A stretch of 64,000 bases of DNA from Omphiscola glabra (Eukaryota; Mollusca; Gastropoda; Lymnaeidae), in NCBI GenBank assembly GCA_964017045.1, contig OZ024801.1:34831257-34895256 (forward strand), in the 5' to 3' direction. Each line of letters opens with the position of its first letter. The stretch's first letter is position 1. The translations under genes and the position numbers were made by a program. Shown piece after piece: positions 44,641 to 56,716 of the stretch. The notes under the pieces are model-generated. The model saw nothing but the letters and a program-made list of their open reading frames with translations, was not told the DNA's origin and did not search any database.

Positions 44641-46771
44641 TATACTGCCCACATATTTACTACTTACGACTTACACTAGCCATATTGATTGATATACTGC
44701 CCACATATTTACTACTTACGACTTACACTAGCCATATTGATTGATATACTGCCCACATATTTACTACTTACGACTTACACTAGCCATATTGATTGATATA
44801 CTGCCCACATATTTACTACTTACGACTTACACTAGCCATATTGATTGATATACTGCCCACATATTTACTACTTACGACTTACACTAGCCATATTGATTGA
44901 TATACTGCCCACATATTTACTACTTACGACTTACACTAGCCACATTGATTGATATACTGCCCACATATTTACTAATTACGACTTACACTAGCCATATTGA
45001 TTGATATACTGCCCACATATTTACTAATTACGACTTACACTAGCCATATTGATTGATATACTGCCCACATATTTACTACTTACGACTTACACTAGCCATA
45101 TTGATTGATATACTGCCCACATATTTACTACTTACGACTTACACTAGCCATATTGATGGATATACTGCCCACATATTTACTACTTACGACTTACACTAGC
45201 CATATTGATTGATATTCTGCCCACATATTTACTAATTACGACTTACACTAGCCATATTGATTGATATACTGCCCACATATTTACTACTTACGACTTACAC
45301 TAGCCATATTGATTGATATACTGCCCACATATTTACTAATTACGACTTACACTAGCCATATTGATTGATATACTGCCCACATATTTACTAATTACGACTT
45401 ACACTAGCCATATTGATTGATATACTGCCCACATATTTACTACTTACGACTTACACTAGCCATATTGATTGATATACTGCCTACATATTTACTAATTACG
45501 ACTTACACTAGCCATATTGATTGATATACTGCCCACATATTTACTACTTACGACTTACACTAGCCATATTGATTGATATACTGCCCACATATTTACTACT
45601 TACGACTTACACTAGCCATATTGATTGATATACTGCCCACATATTTACTAATTACGACTTACACTAGCCATATTGATTGATATACTGCTCACATATTTAC
45701 TACTTACGACTTACACTAGCCATATTGATTGATATACTGCCTACATATTTACTACTTATGACTTACACTAGCCATATTGATTGATATACTGCCCACATAT
45801 TTACTAATTACGACTTACACTAGACATATTGATTGATATACTGCCTACATATTTACTACTTACGACTTACACTAGCCATATTGATTGATATACTGCCCAC
45901 ATATTTACTACTTACGACTTACACTAGCCATATTGATTGATATACTGCCTACATATTTACTACTTACGACTTACACTAGCCATATTGATTGATATACTGC
46001 CCACATATTTACTACTTACGACTTACACTAGCCATATTGATTGATATACTGCCCACATATTTACTACTTATGACTTACACTAGCCATATTGATTGATATA
46101 CTGCCCACATATTTACTACTTACGACTTACACTAGCCATATTGATTGATATACTGCCCACATATTTACTAATTACGACTTACACTAGCCATATTGATTGA
46201 TATACTGCCCACATATTTACTACTTACGACTTACACTAGCCATATTGATTGATATACTGCCTACATATTTACTACTTACGACTTACACTAGCCATATTGA
46301 TTGATATACTGCCCACATATTTACTAATTACGACTTACACTAGCCATATTGATTGATATACTGCCTACATATTTACTACTTACGACTTACACTAGCCATA
46401 TTGATTGATATACTGCCCACATATTTACTACTTACGACTTACACTAGCCATATTGATTGATATACTGCCTACATATTTACTACTTACGACTTACACTAGC
46501 CATATTGATTGATATACTGCCCACATATTTACTACTTACGACTTACACTAGCCATATTGATTGATATACTGCCCACATATTTACTACTTACGACTTACAC
46601 TAGCCATATTGATTGATATACTGCCCACATATTTACTACTTACGACTTACACTAGCCATATTGATTGATATACTGCCCACATTTTTACTACTTACGACTT
46701 ACACTAGCCATATTAATTGATATACTGCCCACATATTTACTACTTACGACTTACACTAGCCATATTGATTG
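44641..46771. repeat. 52-bp tandem array, about 41 copies, 520-bp higher-order period
   Basis: The unit is TATACTGCCCACATATTTAC, TACTTACGACTTACACTAGC, CATATTGATTGA. The TGCCTACAT variant recurs at 45741, 45845 and 45949 and again at 46261, 46365 and 46469, each pair exactly 520 bp (10 units) apart. It starts only about 70 bp after the 47-bp satellite but shares no sequence with it. Confidence 0.97.
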
Positions 46772-48305
46772 AGAGCCATGAAAACCTGAGATACAGTTCA
46801 TGTACCGGGGACAACCACTTATCGCTATGGAAACGGACCTCATGTGTCGCTTTTTGATATAGGTGGAGACTGGAGACTGAACCCTGTGTAATAATGGTAA
46901 TATGGGCCTGGTGACCTTCCTGGTCCACGTTATGGAAACTTGAGGACCCCCTGACATATATTCCGTGGAAAATACTGTAAAGTTCCAGAATAAGGGGAGG
47001 TGACCCTCAAACATTAACTCACAAACTCCAACAAGGCAGGCTGCAGTGTGAGCACCGCACTCACAAAACAATGGTGTATGACAAAAGTGAAATCCTTGAA
47101 CCAGTCAGCCCGGCCCAGTCCATAGCTAGAGACTGTAACACAAGCATTCGTAGATTGATCATAATGTCAGACCAATGGAGTATGGATGACCTCGCGGAAT
47201 GAGTTGTCGGGGATTTTCTAACTCATGAAAGCCGTGATTTGGTTACACGGAGAATTTTATGTTGATTTACAGTAACCAAGGAAATGATGTTGTTTAATAT
47301 TACTCTATATTATTGGTTAAATGTTATTTAAATGCATGATATAGGGAACGAGAATGGGGTAGACGAAAGGAGAGGGCGAAGGAGAGATGACAAAGTGAGG
47401 GGGTGGATAAAAAGGGGAAGAAGAGAGGGAAAGAGGTGTGGAGAGAGGAACTAAATAGACCATTTCATCTAAAAACTTCCCACTGTGTCGTCATGTGATA
47501 GTTTTGAGAAGCACTGACCGCTATCCCATTATTTGTAACACAAAAAAAGGGATGCAGAATGCACCTGAAGATCAGGCGGCGTTATTGAGACAGAGCATCT
47601 GGTACGTGTATTGTAGTCTAAATGTCTGGACAATGGGACACATATATGTTTGTTTATACCGCATGTGTCCCAGTTAATCTACGACAGGGGGGGGGGGGGG
47701 GGTTACAAATAACTTTGTATGCCATTGACCTTTTTCCCTCGCTGGCGGTGAGAGAGGTCGGACCGTGGGACATTATGGGAATAACGGAACGTGTTAATTG
47801 CAATGAACTTTTTTTTCAATGACGGGGTTTTAACATACTTAAAAGACACAAACAGAAGAGAGTATTAGCCTTGTCACGATATCCATCCTGATAGAAGCTT
47901 AGCATCGTATGTTAAACAACAGGAGGGGCGCTCTTTTTTTGGGGTGGGCGGCATTCGTCGGGATAGCTGAAGGATAAAAGACGCCACGCACATTTTATTT
48001 TAAAACTAAAAACATTGTTTGGGATAAATTTTTAGCAACACAATACATTAATATAATACGGTTACAAATACGGTCAAAGGAAAAACACATGGAGACTATA
48101 TGCTGTCACTCGGGTTATAATGAAATTGTTCAAACGTTATAATGACATCAAATAGAGTCAAATCAAATGGCATTAAATATCTTTTTTTGAGTTGACTCTT
48201 TTAGCCGGTCAAACCACAAAACTCTCAGTGACCCAGGTGAGGTCTCGTGTGGGAACCTTTTAGTTTCACATTGGATCAACACTATCAGTGGGCAATCTTA
48301 CTTTT
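46772..48305. other. About 1.5 kb between satellites, no supported gene
   Basis: Contains a purine-rich run at 47343-47455 (GAGAATGGGG, GAAAGGAGAGGG, GAAGAAGAGAGGG) and a 16-G run at 47687-47702. Opposite-strand frames at 46740-47071 (minus) and 47495-47822 (plus) have no recognised motif. Confidence 0.55.
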
Positions 48306-48668
48306 CTAAATCAAAAGATATAGACAGCCTCCTGTCTAAATATGGATCAAAAGATATAGACAGCATACTTTCTAAATATGGATCAAAAGATATAGACAGC
48401 TTACTTTCTAAATATGGATCAAAAGATATAGACAGCCTACTGTCTAAATATGGATCAAAAGATATAGACAGCTTACTTTCTAAATATGGATCAATAGATA
48501 AAGATAGCCTACTGTCTAAATATGGATCAAAAGATATATACAGCTTACTTTCTAAATATGGATCAATAGATATAGACAAACCACTATCTAAATATGGATC
48601 AAAAGATATAGACAGCCTACTATCTAAATATGGATCAATAGATATAGACAACCCACTATCTAAATATG
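48306..48668. repeat. 36-bp tandem array, left part (about 10 copies)
   Basis: The unit is TCTAAATATGGATCAAAAGA then TATAGACAGCCTACTG or a variant. It is the same family as 50080-51586, from which it is separated by an LTR insertion. Confidence 0.96.
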
Positions 48669-50079
48669 TGTTGAGACCCGTTGGTTCTCATTAGTGTGAG
48701 ACTCACTGACTCACAGGCAAAAACATTCCTAACCTGGGAAAATCCAAATATGACCCAATTAGGGTTTGGCCTTAAGGGTAAGTGAGCTAAGGGTCGGATC
48801 AGAGACAATGAAAACTCTCCATGTTCTGTGACCGTGGAATAGCTTAGCATTAGTCCAATGGAAAGGTACCAAAACTTAGGACAATGAAAACAGTTCAGCA
48901 CGTCGCCAGAGTATTGACCCGGCTTGGTAAGCAAAGTGTTAGTAGGTCATTGAACTTCCTTTATGTCTCAATGCCAACGGGCCTTTATAAGTTGGAAGCT
49001 GGCGGGTGCTCAGTCTCTCACATGGATTGACGAAGAAGAGCCTGGGCCTGGTAGATTTCCCTTTGGTACTATGGTTTGCATAGCCTAAGAGTTATCTGGT
49101 TAGTACTGGTAGCATTGTTAGTTATAATAATATATATTATAATGTTAGTAAGAAATGTTAGGATTGTAATTAGTTAGTCAAGTACTGTTAGATTATGAAT
49201 ACTCATTACCAATGTATTAGGAATGTACTTCTTTCTTGTAGCTTATGTATTGTATTTATTCTTATTTACAGCCAGTTAAGACCAGTTAGTTTGAATGAAG
49301 TTAAGACCAGTTAGTTTGAATGAAGTTAAGTCAGTTACGTTAGGTTCTGTTAGCCTAGCGATAGATAGAATCGCATAGAAAAGCCTAGTAGCCAGAGGCT
49401 TTGATTCTGATTATATAATAGGTTGAAGTGAACGTAGTACAGTGGAGCATATAGAAGATAGCTCATTGTACATGATAACCCCGTAGAGTTGGGGACAGTC
49501 AGAAATCGATGTAGCCTACTCAGAAGTAAACAGTGGACTAGACTCATAGCTCAAGCAGTCAGATGACAACGCTGACGTCTTGTGTACAAGTGGATGCACC
49601 GGAGCGTGACTGGTCATTCATCACTCGTCACCTGTAAACGACAGTGACACAGAAAGGGACGGAACGACCGTCGACCCTTGTAGTGTGCTTTGTGAAGTCT
49701 GGAGTGTGTATCGGACCCATAACAGATTCCAGGCCAGAGACTACCCAGAGTACCAATCCAGTCTCTTATGTCACTTGTTACAAACTGTAACAATTAATGT
49801 TTTTATATTTATATGTATCTCGTATATGTTAAGTAATTTGTAATTTTTAGTATTTAAATATTTTGTTTGTGGGCTGAACCACCTGTGTTATTAAGTTTAC
49901 ATATAAGTAGCAGTGTAAGCGAGTGAGAGAGCTTCAGTAGCGTTGGTGTGAGAGCGTGTAATATCACTCAGTTAATAATAATCATTCCTTAGACATAGGA
50001 GTACTAATCGACGTAGCGGTAGGGACCAAACAATATATATATAAGAATATCGTGGCCATAAAATTAACAATATTTAACA
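48669..50079 (+). mobile_element. Solo LTR, 1411 bp, ATATG target duplication
   Basis: Begins TGTTGAGACCCG and ends ATATTTAACA, flanked by ATATG at 48664-48668 and 50080-50084. The flanks are 36-bp repeat sequence that becomes continuous when the insertion is removed, so the boundaries are certain. GGGCCTTTATAAGTTGG at about 48979 is TATA-like. A short duplicated block GTTAAGACCAGTTAGTTTGA follows at about 49275-49330. Sequence and order are shared with 19209-20432. No coding sequence; an LTR this long suggests a Gypsy-like family. Confidence 0.87.
48984..48992 (+). promoter_or_regulatory. Candidate TATA box of the 1411-bp solo LTR
   Basis: TTTATAAGT about 315 bp into the LTR, aligned with CCTATAAAAGGG of the related LTR at about 19480. 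Confidence 0.45.
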
Positions 50080-51586
50080 ATATGGATCAAAAGATATAGA
50101 CAATCCACTATCTAAATATGGATCAAAAGATATAGACAGCCTACTGTCTAAATATGGATCAAAAGATATAGACAGCTTACTTTCTAAATATGGATCAATA
50201 GATATAGACAGCTTACTGTCTAAATATGGATCAAAAGATATAGACAGCTTACTTTCTAAATATGGATCAATAGATATAGACAACCCACTATCTAAATATG
50301 GATCAAAAGATATAGACAGCCTACTATCTAAATATGGATCAATAGATATAGACAACCCACTATCTAAATATGGATCAAAAGATATATACAGCCTACTATC
50401 TAAATATGGATCAATAGATATAGATAACCCACTGTCTAAATATGGATCAATAGATATAGACAACCCACTATCTAAATATGGATCAAAAGATATAGACAGC
50501 CTACTATCTAAATATGGATCAATAGATATAGACAGCCTACTATCTAAATATGGATCAAAAGATATAGACAGCCTACTATCTAAATATGGATCAATAGATA
50601 TAGACAACCCACTATCTAAATATGGATCAAAAGATATAGACAACCCACTATCTAAATATGGATCAAAAGATATAGACAACCCACTATCTAAATATGGATC
50701 AATAGATATAGACAACCCACTATCTAAATATGGATCAAAAGATATAGACAGCCTACTATCTAAATATGGATCAATAGATATAGACAACCCACTGTCTAAA
50801 TATGGATCAATAGATATAGACAACCCACTATCTAAATATGGATCAAAAGATATAGACAGCCTACTATCTAAATATGGATCAATAGATATAGACAACCCAC
50901 TATCTAAATATGGATCAAAAGATATAGACAACCCACTATCTAAATATGGATCAAAAGATATAGACAACCCACTATCTAAATATGGATCAATAGATATAGA
51001 CAACCCATTATCTAAATATGGATCAATAGATATAGACAGCCTACTATCTAAATATGGATCAATAGATATAGACAGCCTACTATCTAAATATGGATCAAAA
51101 GATAGACAGCCTACTATCTAAATATGGATCAATAGATATAGACAACCCACTATCTAAATATGGATCAAAAGATATAGACAGCCTACTATCTAAATATGGA
51201 TCAAAAGATATAGACAGCCTACTATCTAAATATGGATCAAAAGATATAGACAACCCTCTATCTAAATATGGATCAAAAGATAAAGACAGCCTACTATCTA
51301 AATATGGATCAAAAGATATAGACAGCCTACTATCTAAATATGGATCAATAGATATAGACAACCCACTATCTAAATATGGATCAAAAGATATAGACAGCCT
51401 ACTATCTAAATATGGATCAATAGATATAGACAGCCTACTATCTAAATATGGATCAATAGATATAGACAACCCACTATCTAAATATGGATCAAAAGATATA
51501 GACAGCCTACTATCTAAATATGGATCAATAGATATAGACAGCCTACTATCTAAATATGGATCAATAGATATAGACAGCCTACTGTC
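50080..51586. repeat. 36-bp tandem array, right part (about 42 copies)
   Basis: The repeat resumes after the LTR. A 36-bp unit without stops gives open frames on both strands (minus SISFDPYLDSRL, plus SKYGSKDIDSLL), up to 309 codons. A 2-bp deletion at about 51104 (GATAGACAG for GATATAGACAG) resets the frame. Alternation of AAAGATATAGACAGCC and ATAGATATAGACAACC gives two main monomer types. Confidence 0.97.
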
Positions 51587-51854
51587 TCCGTCAGAATTGA
51601 CCAATTTTGTCTTTATCACATTTAATCATTATTCTGAAGTAATTGGTGACGTTTTGGTTATAATCGTGACAACACAGGATACATCTTTTTTAATTTTTTT
51701 TTTTAAATTGTTTGTTTGTTTTTGTTGGTTGAAGAATTACTTTAAATTGACATGGTATGAATTTTTTTTTAAACAGACAGTTGTTTTGGTTTTTGTATGT
51801 ATGTTGTTGGTTTTGTGGGTTTTTAACATTTAATACGCTGAAAATAAATATCTA
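51587..51854. other. T-rich spacer
   Basis: No gene. The plus frame that runs in from the 36-bp array ends here at 51833 in T-rich sequence and is not regarded as coding. Confidence 0.5.
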
Positions 51855-52035
51855 TAGTGGTACCTCGACATACGACTGCCCTAACATACGGGATTTTTTA
51901 GATACGAGCCGTCGAGCGAGCGATGTTTTGCTTTGAGATACGAGAAACATTTGAGATACGAGGAACCGGGTCAGCGGGTCGGCCCGCTGCAGTGACGAAA
52001 ATTAAGCGAAAGTGACAAAAAAGTGTTCAGTGGCA

Positions 52036-52712
52036 TGTCACAAATGACTGGAGCGGGGGTACAAGACAGAGCTCCATTGTTAAGGTAACTTATAGGATGG
52101 ACGGAAATTGCTGTTAGTTTTGGGAGAGCATTGTTAAGGGGTCGAGGTTAAGGTTAATAGATTGTCGCATCTTTGAGATAGAGGGGATGGTTTCTTTCCA
52201 TGACTTCGCATGGTAACTTTGGTGTTAACGACGGAAGTTCCTAATTGACCTGAAATTAGGGGGCAGGGATGGGTTAATATCTAGCATTCCTTGAGGTAGA
52301 GAACTGTATATAAGACAGAACTCTTCCTGACAAATAAGTTCGTTGAGATAGAAGTAGAGAGAGGGTAAAGGTTAAGTGTAAGAGAGATCAGGAGACGATA
52401 GTTGACAAGTTGAACATAGTTGAGACAAAACAGTGAACAGTCATAGCTTTAGAGATAGCTGACAGTTAGTGAAGACTACAGAAGAACTTTTTATTTGAGT
52501 AATAAATATATTCTCTTTTATCATTTGGACACCTGGAGTTCGAGTTGTTAAGTTTTCTTTCAAGACTACGTTGTGCTTTGTCTGTCCCAACGCCTAGATA
52601 CTCAACATATAAATCACAGACAGGAGCGGTCCTGTACTGACCATTACTAAATCAATACAGTTTGTGATAAGTCAGGACCGGAGCCCTCCTCCGTAACAAC
52701 CGTTCTGTGACA
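52036..52712 (+). mobile_element. Solo LTR nested in the mariner-type element, TGGCA duplication
   Basis: A 677-bp insertion starting TGTCACAAATGACTGG and ending GTTCTGTGACA, so the ends TGTCACA/TGTGACA form a 7-bp inverted repeat. It is flanked by TGGCA at 52031-52035 and 52713-52717. CTGTATATAAGACAG at about 52305 is TATA-like, and GAGTAATAAATATATTC at about 52498 contains AATAAA, giving the U3-R-U5 order on the plus strand. No coding capacity. Confidence 0.9.
52307..52315 (+). promoter_or_regulatory. Candidate TATA box of the nested solo LTR
   Basis: GTATATAAG about 270 bp into the LTR and about 190 bp upstream of the AATAAA signal. Confidence 0.5.
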
Positions 52713-53177
52713 TGGCACTTCAGTTCAGTTAAGTTCAGAGAGGTTTAGTTAAGTTCCATTAAGTTTAGGGATAAAGCGTAGCATTAAGAGTGTAACGAGT
52801 AAGTGAATTAAAGTGACCGTAAGAGTTTAGCATTAAAAGTAGCGAGCAAGTGAACGAAGTGAAGCTCCTCCACCCTACACCTCCGCCAGCCTCTTCCGTA
52901 AGCTCAAGTCGGCTGATTTCCAAGGTAAATAAACTTTATAAAACCAGTTTATTTCTTTAAATTTTCTTTTATGTTTTTATACAATACTTGTCATCTATAA
53001 ATACATTTTTTAATTCAAAAACACGTAACAAAAACAACTGGGTGGCATTTTGGAGGCTGGAACGGATTAATGACATTTCTATTAATTTCAATGGGGAAAG
53101 TTGCTTTGAGATACGAGCAAATTGACGTACCAGCAAGGATACGGAACGAATTCAATTCATATGTCGAGGTACCACTG

Positions 53178-53738
53178 TACAACGCGATTAAAACAAAATT
53201 TCCAGAGCGACGTCATCTAGCAGGTGAAATAAGTCATTAAAAAAAACATTAGCATCAGATGGACGAAAAGACATAACATAGGACAAGTTTCAGGAAAGCT
53301 TGAGAGGTGATGCCACAAAACTACCAAGATGTCAGCAAAATACACTGGGTGTGAAGTGTCAGCCGGGTAAACCAACATTTAACCCACGCCAAGCGCCACC
53401 GGAACACAAAGATGACGAGTTTTCAGACAACTAAGTTTTGCTACATCGGGTAACGGGATCCTTTTTTCCTGATGACGCACTCAGAGAGATTGCACTGACG
53501 ATACAAGCATAATAATTGGGACGGACTGACGTAAAGATTTATTGTTCAGCGATTTCCACAAAGGTTTTATATCTAAATGAATTCAAATCGAAAGGGGGAA
53601 AATGTATATGAGGACCTTTTACCTAACATTAAATGGATACAATAAAGTCGATAGTCTAGAATTCAATAATACTAATTCATAATTCTTTCCTAGAGGAAGA
53701 TGCTCCATCCCGAAAAAGAATTTTTTTTAAAGCGTAAT
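53178..53738. other. About 0.55 kb without a supported gene
   Basis: A 48-codon plus segment at about 53282-53432 ends in QPGKPTFNPRQAPPEHKDDE and FSDN before a stop. It reads as plausible protein but has no convincing splice site or homology that I recognise, so it is not called. Confidence 0.4.
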
Positions 53739-53918
53739 AGTGTGTCGTTTAACAGTACCAGTGTGTCGTTTAACAGTACCAGTGTGTCGTTTAACAGTAC
53801 CAGTGTGTCGTTTAACAGTACCAGTGTGTCGTTTAACAGTACCAGTGTGTCGTTTAACAGTACCAGTGTGTCGTTTAACAGTACCAGTGTGTCGTTTAAC
53901 AGTAGTAGTGTGTCGTAA
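53739..53918. repeat. 21-bp tandem repeat, about 8.5 copies
   Basis: GTGTGTCGTTTAACAGTACC plus A, nearly identical between copies, which suggests recent expansion. It yields frame artefacts (SVSFNST and CRLTVPV repeats). Confidence 0.96.
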
Positions 53919-54862
53919 GATAAAAAAAAACTAACCTAATAAGATCCAAGCAGTCAAAAGAGCCCATCATTTGTTTACTACATCTAAATTTACTCCTATG
54001 TCAACAATCATCTGTCATGGATACACCGACATTCCAGGCTGTCTATTCAGCTGTCACGGTGGAAAACAACAGAATACCATCCATGATTACAAGGGCGACC
54101 ATTCATTGTCAAGTCCATTAATCTCTCGTCACCTCCACTTGTCGCAAAGACAGCATTCCATGGGCGCAATTAACTTTGTTTAGGGTGCAAACGATTGTAT
54201 CACGTAATAAATGTCCTTTTTTTCTGGAAAAAATTGAGGGGGGGGGGGGATGTTAATGTCACAAGATCTACTACAACCGAAGTATTATTTTCATGTCATC
54301 AAGTACACCGCCATCATTCTTAACTGTATAGAATGTATCAACAGTGAAATGTGGCCTGTTAGAAGGCCACGGCCGCGGGCTGATAGTTGCAATAAGTTGA
54401 TTGACATATAACGATAGCTACAAACATAATCTCTTCATGCCGGTGTAAACAAAAGATATGAGAACTTCGATTCATTCACACACAATGGTCGCGTTAGCAA
54501 CTCTGGTGGATCACAATTATTCACAACTTAAGACAGAACAGATCAGGGGTTCTCATTTCAGTAGCAATAATTCGCCTTAACATGTTTTGTTGTAATTTGT
54601 TTACTACTTTTACGAAAGTTATAATGCATAACGTTTATATTGTAAAACAAGGCGCCAACCATAAGTTGGGGCAGAGGTCAGAGTTGAGATGGGTGCATTG
54701 CCAACCAAAAGTTGGGTCAGAGGTCAGAGTTGAGATGTTTGCATTACGTAAGAGTGGAAAATGTAGAAAAAATCTTGCTGTCATAAATTCAAACCAAAGA
54801 AATTGGCAATTTTTCATAGAGGCTAGGCGACAGAATGATTTACAAACTCCCAATAACAACTC
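53919..54862. other. About 0.9 kb without a supported gene
   Basis: Includes a 12-G run at 54238-54249 and a 46-bp direct duplication at 54657-54747 (CAGAGGTCAGAGTTGAGATG twice). Short frames (53971-54183, 54582-54878) have no recognised motif. Confidence 0.5.
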
Positions 54863-55274
54863 GATAGTGTCTAAATGATAGTGTCTTAATGATAGTGTCT
54901 TAATGATAGTGTCTTAATGATAGTGTCTTAATGATAGTGTCTTAATGATAGTGTCTTAATGATTGTGTCTTAATGATAGTGTCTTAATGATAGTGTCTTA
55001 ATGATAGTGTCTTAATGATAGTGTCTTAATGATAGTGTCTTAATGATAGTGTCTTAATGATAGTGTCTTAATGATAGTGTCTTAATGATAGTGTCTTAAT
55101 GATAGTGTCTTAATGATAGTGTCTTAATGATAGTGTCTTAATGATAGTGTCTCAATGATAGTGTCTTAATGATAGTGTCTTAATGATAGTGTCTTAATGA
55201 TAGTGTCTTAATGATAGTGTCTTAATGATAGTGTCTTAATGATAGTGTCTTAATGATAGTGTCTTAATGATAGT
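54863..55274. repeat. 14-bp tandem array, about 29 copies
   Basis: TGATAGTGTCTTAA, almost perfect throughout (single differences at about 54962 and 55152). The homogeneity points to recent or ongoing slippage. Confidence 0.97.
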
Positions 55275-55596
55275 GACTCCAGCAGAGCTAACTTGGTATT
55301 GTTTAATGATTTCTTAGATAAACTCCTCTATATCCTTTCTGGCCATATGAACAGAAAATGCTCATTATTGAGACTCTTAAAAAAACACATACAACTATTG
55401 CAGAATAATCTGAATGGAATAAAATGATAAAACTCTATCAGTTTTCCCTTTCCTGTGAATCAATTATTGCTACTGATCTGCCGTCATGAACATAAATATT
55501 GTCATTCCATACAGACCATGTGGCCAGTTAATGGAGCAGACCAATTTTGTTATTATAAATTACGCCCGAGGTAGAGGCCAGAAGGTCGTTGATTTA
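55275..55596. other. Short spacer, nothing recognised
   Basis: No gene or element supported. Confidence 0.5.
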
Positions 55597-55925
55597 GGGT
55601 CCGTCCATAAAGTGCGTCACGCCATTGCAAGCAGTTTCTACCCCCCCCCCCCCCCTTCTCGCCTTTTACCTAAAATTACGCCACACTTTAGAACTAAAAA
55701 CTTTTTTTAAAAAAATAAAAAGTATCAAAATTGACTCTGAAACACACTACACTGTTAAACTATTAAAATTCTAGACGTGACATCTTCTGTCAAATCCACC
55801 CATCAGAACTATTCAGAACAGTGGCTTCAACATCACTGGCAATTTCAGGTTTTATATGTGTAATGATTTAGTTAATGTGTGACGTCACACAAGATTCCCT
55901 CTCCCCCCCCCCCCCCCCCACAACA
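55597..55925. mobile_element. Candidate MITE starting GGGTCCGTCCATAAAG
   Basis: GGGTCCGTCCATAAAGTGCG and TCACGCC start a stretch with C runs (15 at 55641-55655, 17 at 55903-55919) and TGTGTGACGTCACAC in the right half. The arrangement resembles a common invertebrate palindromic repeat with (T)CCATAAAT-ACGT ends. The expected right terminus is missing, so this would be a partial copy. Confidence 0.4.
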
Positions 55926-55974
55926 TTTTTTTTTAAAAATGGTAATAAGGAGGAGAGACTGCAATCACGTTAGC

Positions 55975-56075
55975 GAAAACGGAAATGAGTAAAACAAAGT
56001 ATTGAAAACCTGAAAATGGAACGCTACAAAACAACGAACGTGTCGGTAGGAAGCCTTCGTCAACGAACAAACAAC
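55975..56075 (-). repeat. Dispersed repeat, copy 2 (reverse of 7940-8040)
   Basis: Read on the minus strand: GTTTGTTCGTTGACGAAGGC, TTCGTTGTTTTGTAGCGTTCC-like and TTTTCAGGTTTTC, collinear with copy 1. A 108-codon minus frame here is not supported as a gene. Confidence 0.5.
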
Positions 56076-56100
56076 AAAAAATAACAGAGTTAAATTTTTA

Positions 56101-56423
56101 ATTTTGCTGAAAAGTAGTATCCGAGATGGCAGCAAAAGAATTGAACAATTCACATACTTTGTTTTACTCATTTCCTTTGTCACAAATTGTCCTTCTTTCT
56201 TAGACCCATTCCCCCCTCCCAGCCGGAGCGCGAAGTACTTTAAGGATGGTCCCTTCAAATGGGTCAGAGAGATATGCAAGTTAGTGGACACATCATATTA
56301 AAATTAATTTTGAAAATCCCTTAAGTTTAATTTTTATAATTGACACAGACAAATAATATAATATAAAATTGACAAATTGAGAAACATTGTGATGATACGT
56401 TGAAAACTTCTTTATGTTTGAAA
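56101..56423. other. Spacer, nothing recognised
   Basis: AT-rich sequence without supported features. Confidence 0.45.
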
Positions 56424-56716
56424 CCACGCGACTTAGGTCGTGGTCACTGAAGTACAACAGCTCTAATCACGACTTTGGTCGTGGTCACTGAAGTACAACA
56501 GCTCTAATCACGACTTAGGTAGTGGTCACTGAGGTACAACAGCTCTAATCACGACTTAGGTCGTGGTCACTGAAGTACAACAGCTCTAATCACGACTTAG
56601 GTCGTGATTAGAGAAGTACAACAGCTCTAATTAGGTCGTGGTCACTGAAGTACAACAGCTCTAATCACGACTTATGTTGTGGTCACTGACGTACAACAGC
56701 TCTAATCACGACTTGG
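56424..56716. repeat. 41-bp hairpin-bearing tandem array, about 7 copies
   Basis: The unit contains CACGACTTAGGTCGTGGTCA, CTGAAGTACAACAGCTCTAAT-like. CACGAC-TTAG-GTCGTG is a potential hairpin in each full unit. One truncated unit lies near 56628. Confidence 0.93.

Larger units (their letters stand above)
51855..53177. mobile_element. Mariner/pogo-type non-autonomous element with TA target
   Basis: The left end TAGTGGTACCTCGACATACG and the reverse complement of the right end CAGTGGTACCTCGACATATG match at 18 of 20. TA lies immediately outside both ends (51853-51854 and 53178-53179). The inner regions share GAGATACGAG and CTTTGAGATACGAG words in inverted orientation. No transposase frame is present. 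A solo LTR at 52036-52712 is nested inside; without it and one copy of its target repeat the element is about 640 bp. Confidence 0.85.

Noticed and set aside
50074..51833. 309-codon minus and 247-codon plus frames in the 36-bp array
   Set aside because: Both strands of the same repeat are open because 36 is a multiple of three; the plus frame tail is T-rich non-coding sequence.
52078..52698. Alternative LTR boundaries TGTTAAGG...CCGTAACA
   Set aside because: No target duplication at these ends; the wider interval 52036-52712 has TGGCA on both sides and better inverted ends.
53282..53432. Short plus frame ending QPGKPTFNPRQAPPEHKDDE-FSDN
   Set aside because: Only 48 codons, no convincing splice acceptor, no recognised homology.
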